Positions 7,398-9,752 of a DNA stretch of 9,752 nucleotides are shown here, one piece after another (position 1 is the stretch's first letter; the number at the start of each line of letters is the position of its first letter). This DNA is from Chitinophagaceae bacterium (lineage in GTDB: Bacteria > Bacteroidota > Bacteroidia > Chitinophagales > Chitinophagaceae). Under the pieces are notes generated by a model that was not told where the DNA came from, did no database searches, and saw only the letters and a list, made by a program, of their open reading frames with translations. The stretch covers positions 10,081-19,832 of the forward strand of contig DMPB01000083.1 in assembly GCA_003456175.1 (NCBI GenBank), written 5' to 3'. Made by a program: the position numbers and the translations under genes.

Positions 7398-8624
7398 TTA
7401 TTTTAATGCCTGTGCAATATCGGCGATAATATCTTCAATGTTTTCAATACCTACACTCATACGAATGAGGCCGTCGGTAATACCATATTTCAAGCGTTCT
7501 TCCCTAGGCACTCCATAGTGCGTCATACTTGCAGGATGCGACACCAATGTATCTAAAGTGCCTAACGATACGGCTTTTGTAAGCATTCGTAGCTTATCAA
7601 TAAACTGCTTGCCTTGCGGCAAACCACCAGCCAACTCGAAACTTAGCATAGCACCAGGATGCTTCATTTGTTGTTGTGATATAGCGTAGCCGCTATGGCT
7701 TGGTAACCCATTATAATTCACTTGTACCACTTGCGGATGCTGTGCTAAAAAAGCAGCCACTTGCTCGGCATTGCTACAATGGCGCTCCATCCGCAACTCT
7801 AATGTTTTAAGGCCTTGATGCAATAAAAAAGCATCGAAAGGGTTACTGTTACCACCAAGTAGCCGATGCCACTTGGTGGCTTTGGTTGCCATAAAATCGA
7901 GGTCTTTGCCAATTAATATACCTCCCATAGCTGTGCCATGCCCATTTAAAAATTTAGTGGTACTATGAAAAACAAAATCAACGCCTTTGTATTTGAAAGG
8001 TTGCTGCAAGTACGGTGTAGCAAACGTATTATCAACAGATACCTTTACGCCGTACTGTTGTGCAATTGCTGCAACCGCAGCAATATCAATACATTGAATG
8101 GTAGGGTTCGCTGGCGTTTCAATATGTATCAACTTAATGTTCGGGTGTTGCTCCAAAGCCGCCGCAACCAACGCAGGCTGCTGCATATCTACAATAATTG
8201 TGGTAACACCAGCATCGTGCAACACTTTATGTAGTATTTCGTGCGTACCACCGTACAAAGAATAATGCGAAAGCACTGCATCGCCACTTTGCAAATTGCT
8301 TAAAAACAAAGTACTCATAGCAGCTTGTCCGCTTGCATGTAGCAATGCTTTTAATTCGAGGGGCGTACCATTATCGTTTAAAATACCTTGGGCTTCTAAC
8401 GCTGCGATGGTAAGTTCTACAGGCGTGAATGATGGGTTGCCCCAACGACTATAAATATACCCGGGTGCTTCGCCGGCAAAGCGTTGCATACCCTCGTCGG
8501 CAGTATCGAAGGTAAAAGTTGAAGTAGCAAAAATCGGGTTCAAATGTGCATGCTCAGGAAGTGATTGGCTAGCCGTATGCAAGGCAATACTACTCACTCC
8601 TTTTAACGTTGAAGAAGTACTCAT
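7398..8624 (-). CDS. PLP-dependent trans-sulfuration family enzyme (cystathionine gamma-synthase / methionine gamma-lyase-like)
   Basis: A 408-residue cytosolic fold-type I PLP enzyme of the Cys/Met metabolism family, at full family length. Visible landmarks are YSRWGNP at 58-64 (the Tyr and Arg reach the phosphate of the neighbouring subunit's PLP), SGQAAM at 98-103 (phosphate loop), Tyr124 in YSLYGGTH (ring stacking) and Asp198 in VDNTFATP (pyridine nitrogen). Lys224 in STTKFLNGHG is the Schiff-base lysine, and Arg388 in LIRMSVGIE binds the substrate carboxylate. The VSLGTLDTL...HPASMTH block (352-369) looks more like methionine gamma-lyase. However, the position of the lyase-specific cysteine (YGCT) is Gly here (YGGT), as in cystathionine synthases and lyases and in acetylhomoserine sulfhydrylases. 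Exact specificity therefore stays open. It is probably the first gene of the four-gene run, 111 bp after the receiver gene; no methionine-type riboswitch was recognised in that gap. Confidence 0.93.
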   Translation of the reverse strand: MSTSSTLKGVSSIALHTASQSLPEHAHLNPIFATSTFTFDTADEGMQRFAGEAPGYIYSRWGNPSFTPVELTIAALEAQGILNDNGTPLELKALLHASGQAAMSTLFLSNLQSGDAVLSHYSLYGGTHEILHKVLHDAGVTTIIVDMQQPALVAAALEQHPNIKLIHIETPANPTIQCIDIAAVAAIAQQYGVKVSVDNTFATPYLQQPFKYKGVDFVFHSTTKFLNGHGTAMGGILIGKDLDFMATKATKWHRLLGGNSNPFDAFLLHQGLKTLELRMERHCSNAEQVAAFLAQHPQVVQVNYNGLPSHSGYAISQQQMKHPGAMLSFELAGGLPQGKQFIDKLRMLTKAVSLGTLDTLVSHPASMTHYGVPREERLKYGITDGLIRMSVGIENIEDIIADIAQALK

Positions 8625-8702
8625 ACTACGAATGTAATAGCAATCTGTTTAGGCATAACACCTTGCTGTAATAAATCGGCGAGCCTCAGCTAGCAATGTT
8701 TT

Positions 8703-8718
8703 AGGTATAAGCATACCT
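8703..8718 (-). other. Short hairpin downstream of the receiver gene
   Basis: AGGTAT and ATACCT form a perfect 6-bp stem with a 4-base loop (8709-8712), five bases beyond the previous hairpin. On the minus strand it is followed by AAAACATT, not by Ts, so it is not a standard intrinsic terminator. Its right arm (in plus-strand order) overlaps the dispersed motif copy at 8716-8728. Confidence 0.4.
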
Positions 8719-8728
8719 TACGGTAAAT
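8716..8728 (-). repeat. Dispersed motif ATTTACCGTAAGG, exact intergenic copy
   Basis: Exact 13-mer (14-mer with the following T) on the minus strand in the gap after the receiver gene, where no protein constraint applies. It bridges the two small hairpins at 8703-8718 and 8724-8742. Confidence 0.7.
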
Positions 8729-8742
8729 AGATTTGCTATTTA
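8724..8742 (-). other. Hairpin overlapping the receiver gene stop codon
   Basis: TAAATAG / CTATTTA form a perfect 7-bp, AT-rich stem around a 5-base loop (8731-8735). The stop codon TAG of the receiver gene (8736-8738) sits in one arm. No U-tract follows, so it is not a standard terminator; it could affect mRNA ends or be incidental. Confidence 0.4.
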
Positions 8743-9101
8743 GACGTAAGTTGTAATGCTAAAGCAATCAGCTCTTTAGGAATAACAGGCTTACGCAAAT
8801 AAGCCGCTACCCCCATTTTCACACTTTCTAATTCAGAAGCTTGTGTTGTTACCGCTGTAAGTACAATGATGGGCGTATCCTTTGTTTCAAAGTTTCTCTT
8901 AACCCTATCTACTACTTCTAATCCATTGGCATAAGGCATCATTAAATCGGTTACGATGAGATCGTACTTTTGTTGCTCTGCCATGGCAATGCCTTCTTTG
9001 CCATCTTTAGCCATAGCAATATCAAAGCCTTGTTGCTTAAAAATAATTTCGAGCACTTTCAAAAGAGTGGCATCGTCTTCTATCAGTAGTACTTTTTTCA
9101 T
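8736..9101 (-). CDS. Stand-alone response regulator receiver domain (CheY-like)
   Basis: A 121-residue single-domain receiver with no output domain. The acidic pocket is Glu8-Asp9-Asp10 (LLIEDD) and the phosphoacceptor is Asp52 in VTDLMMP. The switch Thr is Thr82 in VLTAV, the switch aromatic is Tyr101 and the conserved Lys is Lys104 in LRKPV, so all key residues are present and it should be phosphorylated normally. Single-domain receivers usually act by protein-protein contact or as phosphorelay intermediates. No histidine kinase gene is in this window, so its partner is unknown. It follows the fabH terminator and probably has its own promoter in 9102-9152. The only partial match to the Bacteroidota -7 element there is TATTTTG (TAnnTTTG less one spacer base), without a well-spaced upstream element, so I do not annotate a promoter. 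Confidence 0.95.
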   Translation of the reverse strand: MKKVLLIEDDATLLKVLEIIFKQQGFDIAMAKDGKEGIAMAEQQKYDLIVTDLMMPYANGLEVVDRVKRNFETKDTPIIVLTAVTTQASELESVKMGVAAYLRKPVIPKELIALALQLTSK

Positions 9102-9154
9102 GGTTACTAGTCAGGTGGCTTTGTGTTAGCAAAATATTATTATTATAGGAACAA

Positions 9155-9185
9155 AAAAAGCAGCCTTTTAGAAAGACTGCTTTTT
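9155..9185 (-). terminator. Intrinsic terminator downstream of fabH
   Basis: Read on the minus strand, AAAAAGCAGTCTTT, a three-base loop and AAAGGCTGCTTTTT form a 14-bp stem followed by a run of seven Ts. The only irregular pair is U-G on the minus-strand RNA; the same position is a C-A mismatch on the plus-strand RNA. The stem is therefore best formed by the fabH transcript, matching its position 20 bp after the fabH stop codon. It separates fabH from the receiver gene. Confidence 0.88.
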
Positions 9186-9204
9186 AATACATCAAATTGT
9201 GTTA

Positions 9205-9752
9205 TTACTCGGTATCATAAGCCCATTTAATCCAAGTAGCACCCCATGTGAAACCGCCACCGAAGGCTGCGAGTATAATATTATCGCCTTTTTTTAGTTG
9301 CTTTTCCCAATCCCACAAGCATAAAGGTAGCGTACCTGCGGTGGTATTGCCATAACGTTGAATATTCACCATTACCTTATCCATAGATACACCCATACGT
9401 TCGGCGGTTGCACTGATAATACGTAAGTTGGCTTGGTGGGGTACCAACCACGCTACATCATTTGCCGTAAGGCCATTACGTTCCATAATTTCTGCACTTA
9501 CATCGGCCATGCCGGTTACAGCGAACTTAAAAACGGTTTTACCATCTTGATATACATAATGCTCTTTGGCAGCTACAGTAGCCGCAGATGCAGGCTTAAC
9601 ACTACCACCAGCTTTCATGTGCAAGTAATTACGCCCCTGACCATCGCTGCGCAGAATACTATCTTGCAAGCCCATACCTTCTGTATTGGGCTCTAATAAA
9701 ACTGCGCCTGCACCATCGCCAAAAATGATACAGGTAGCCCGATCGGTATAAT
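9205..9752 (-). CDS. fabH: 3-oxoacyl-[ACP] synthase III (FabH), C-terminal part, start outside window
   Basis: The C-terminal 182 or so residues of beta-ketoacyl-ACP synthase III, which condenses acetyl-CoA (or a branched acyl-CoA) with malonyl-ACP to start fatty-acid synthesis in the cytosol. The reading frame stays open to the window edge (complete codons from 9750). Upstream of the first in-frame Met at 9675 it reads [18 protein letters not shown], the classic FabH block, so that Met is internal and not a start. The catalytic His is in [10 protein letters not shown] and the catalytic Asn in [12 protein letters not shown]; the glycine-rich [11 protein letters not shown] lies near the end. 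The active-site Cys and about 150 N-terminal residues lie beyond the window. The gene ends with TAA at 9205-9207, and a strong terminator follows within about 20 bp. A dispersed-motif relative at 9460-9473 falls in this gene. Confidence 0.95.
   Translation of the reverse strand, partial: YTDRATCIIFGDGAGAVLLEPNTEGMGLQDSILRSDGQGRNYLHMKAGGSVKPASAATVAAKEHYVYQDGKTVFKFAVTGMADVSAEIMERNGLTANDVAWLVPHQANLRIISATAERMGVSMDKVMVNIQRYGNTTAGTLPLCLWDWEKQLKKGDNIILAAFGGGFTWGATWIKWAYDTE
9460..9473 (+). repeat. Dispersed motif relative, two mismatches
   Basis: ATTTGCCGTAAGGC in fabH, encoding GLTAN. It keeps the CCGTAAGG core. On its own it would not be notable; it is listed because it joins the set of related sites. 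Confidence 0.3.

Larger units (their letters stand above)
8625..8735. other. Intergenic gap between the receiver gene and the trans-sulfuration enzyme gene
   Basis: This 111-bp gap holds two short hairpins at its receiver-gene end and one exact copy of the dispersed 13-mer. No convincing Bacteroidota promoter (TAnnTTTG with an upstream TTG) is seen on the minus strand; the nearest is TACATTCG, six bases from the ATG, too close to be convincing. No T-tract follows either hairpin, so read-through from the receiver gene into the enzyme gene is possible. Confidence 0.5.

Noticed and set aside
8625..8735. A SAM-type riboswitch before the trans-sulfuration enzyme gene
   Set aside because: I could not match the SAM-I or SAM-II conserved segments or their pairing. 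A covariance-model search of this gap would settle it.
9131..9137. TATTTTG (minus strand) as the -7 promoter element of the receiver gene
   Set aside because: It is one spacer base short of TAnnTTTG and no TTG lies at the right distance; the only upstream TTTG belongs to the terminator tail.
418..9696. Plus-strand open frames of 60-110 codons
   Set aside because: All lie opposite well-supported minus-strand genes, have no recognisable protein features, and read as shadows.
1..9752. CRISPR array, insertion sequence, tRNA or rRNA, phage genes, or a defence system
   Set aside because: No regularly spaced repeats, no transposase or terminal inverted repeats, no RNA gene signature and no defence-type protein were seen.

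Overview
The window is a compact stretch of chromosome with every recognisable gene on the minus strand, so transcription runs from high to low coordinates. It looks like Bacteroidota, most likely the Chitinophagaceae or a relative. The reasons are two secreted proteins with the gliding-motility-type (type IX secretion, type B) C-terminal domain, a DUF4105/Lnb-type protein typical of the phylum, poor Shine-Dalgarno signals and moderate-to-low GC. The genus-level placement is a guess.

Layout in transcription order: (1) the C-terminal half of FabH (9752-9205, start outside the window), ending in a clear intrinsic terminator at 9155-9185; (2) a stand-alone CheY-like receiver protein (9101-8736); (3) a 111-bp gap (8625-8735) with two small hairpins and a copy of a dispersed motif; (4) a tight run of four genes with 6, 7 and 3 bp between them, probably one operon: a PLP-dependent trans-sulfuration enzyme (8624-7398), a DUF4105 membrane protein (7391-6231), an alpha/beta hydrolase (6223-5423) and a large PKD/T9SS cargo protein (5419-2801); (5) a 135-bp gap and then a second, paralogous PKD/T9SS cargo protein (2665-26). 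The plus strand shows no credible gene.

The genes do not add up to an obvious new system. The fatty-acid, sulfur amino-acid, hydrolase and DUF4105 genes read as ordinary housekeeping or accessory metabolism. The two large proteins are exported modular surface proteins that probably arose by tandem duplication.

The least expected signal is at the DNA level. A 13-mer, ATTTACCGTAAGG (often followed by T), occurs exactly four times, in both orientations, in two genes and one intergenic gap. Several one- or two-mismatch relatives accompany it. By composition alone even one copy would be unlikely. This looks like a genome-wide dispersed word, comparable in density to DNA uptake sequences or other highly iterated motifs, and it is the observation most worth following up.
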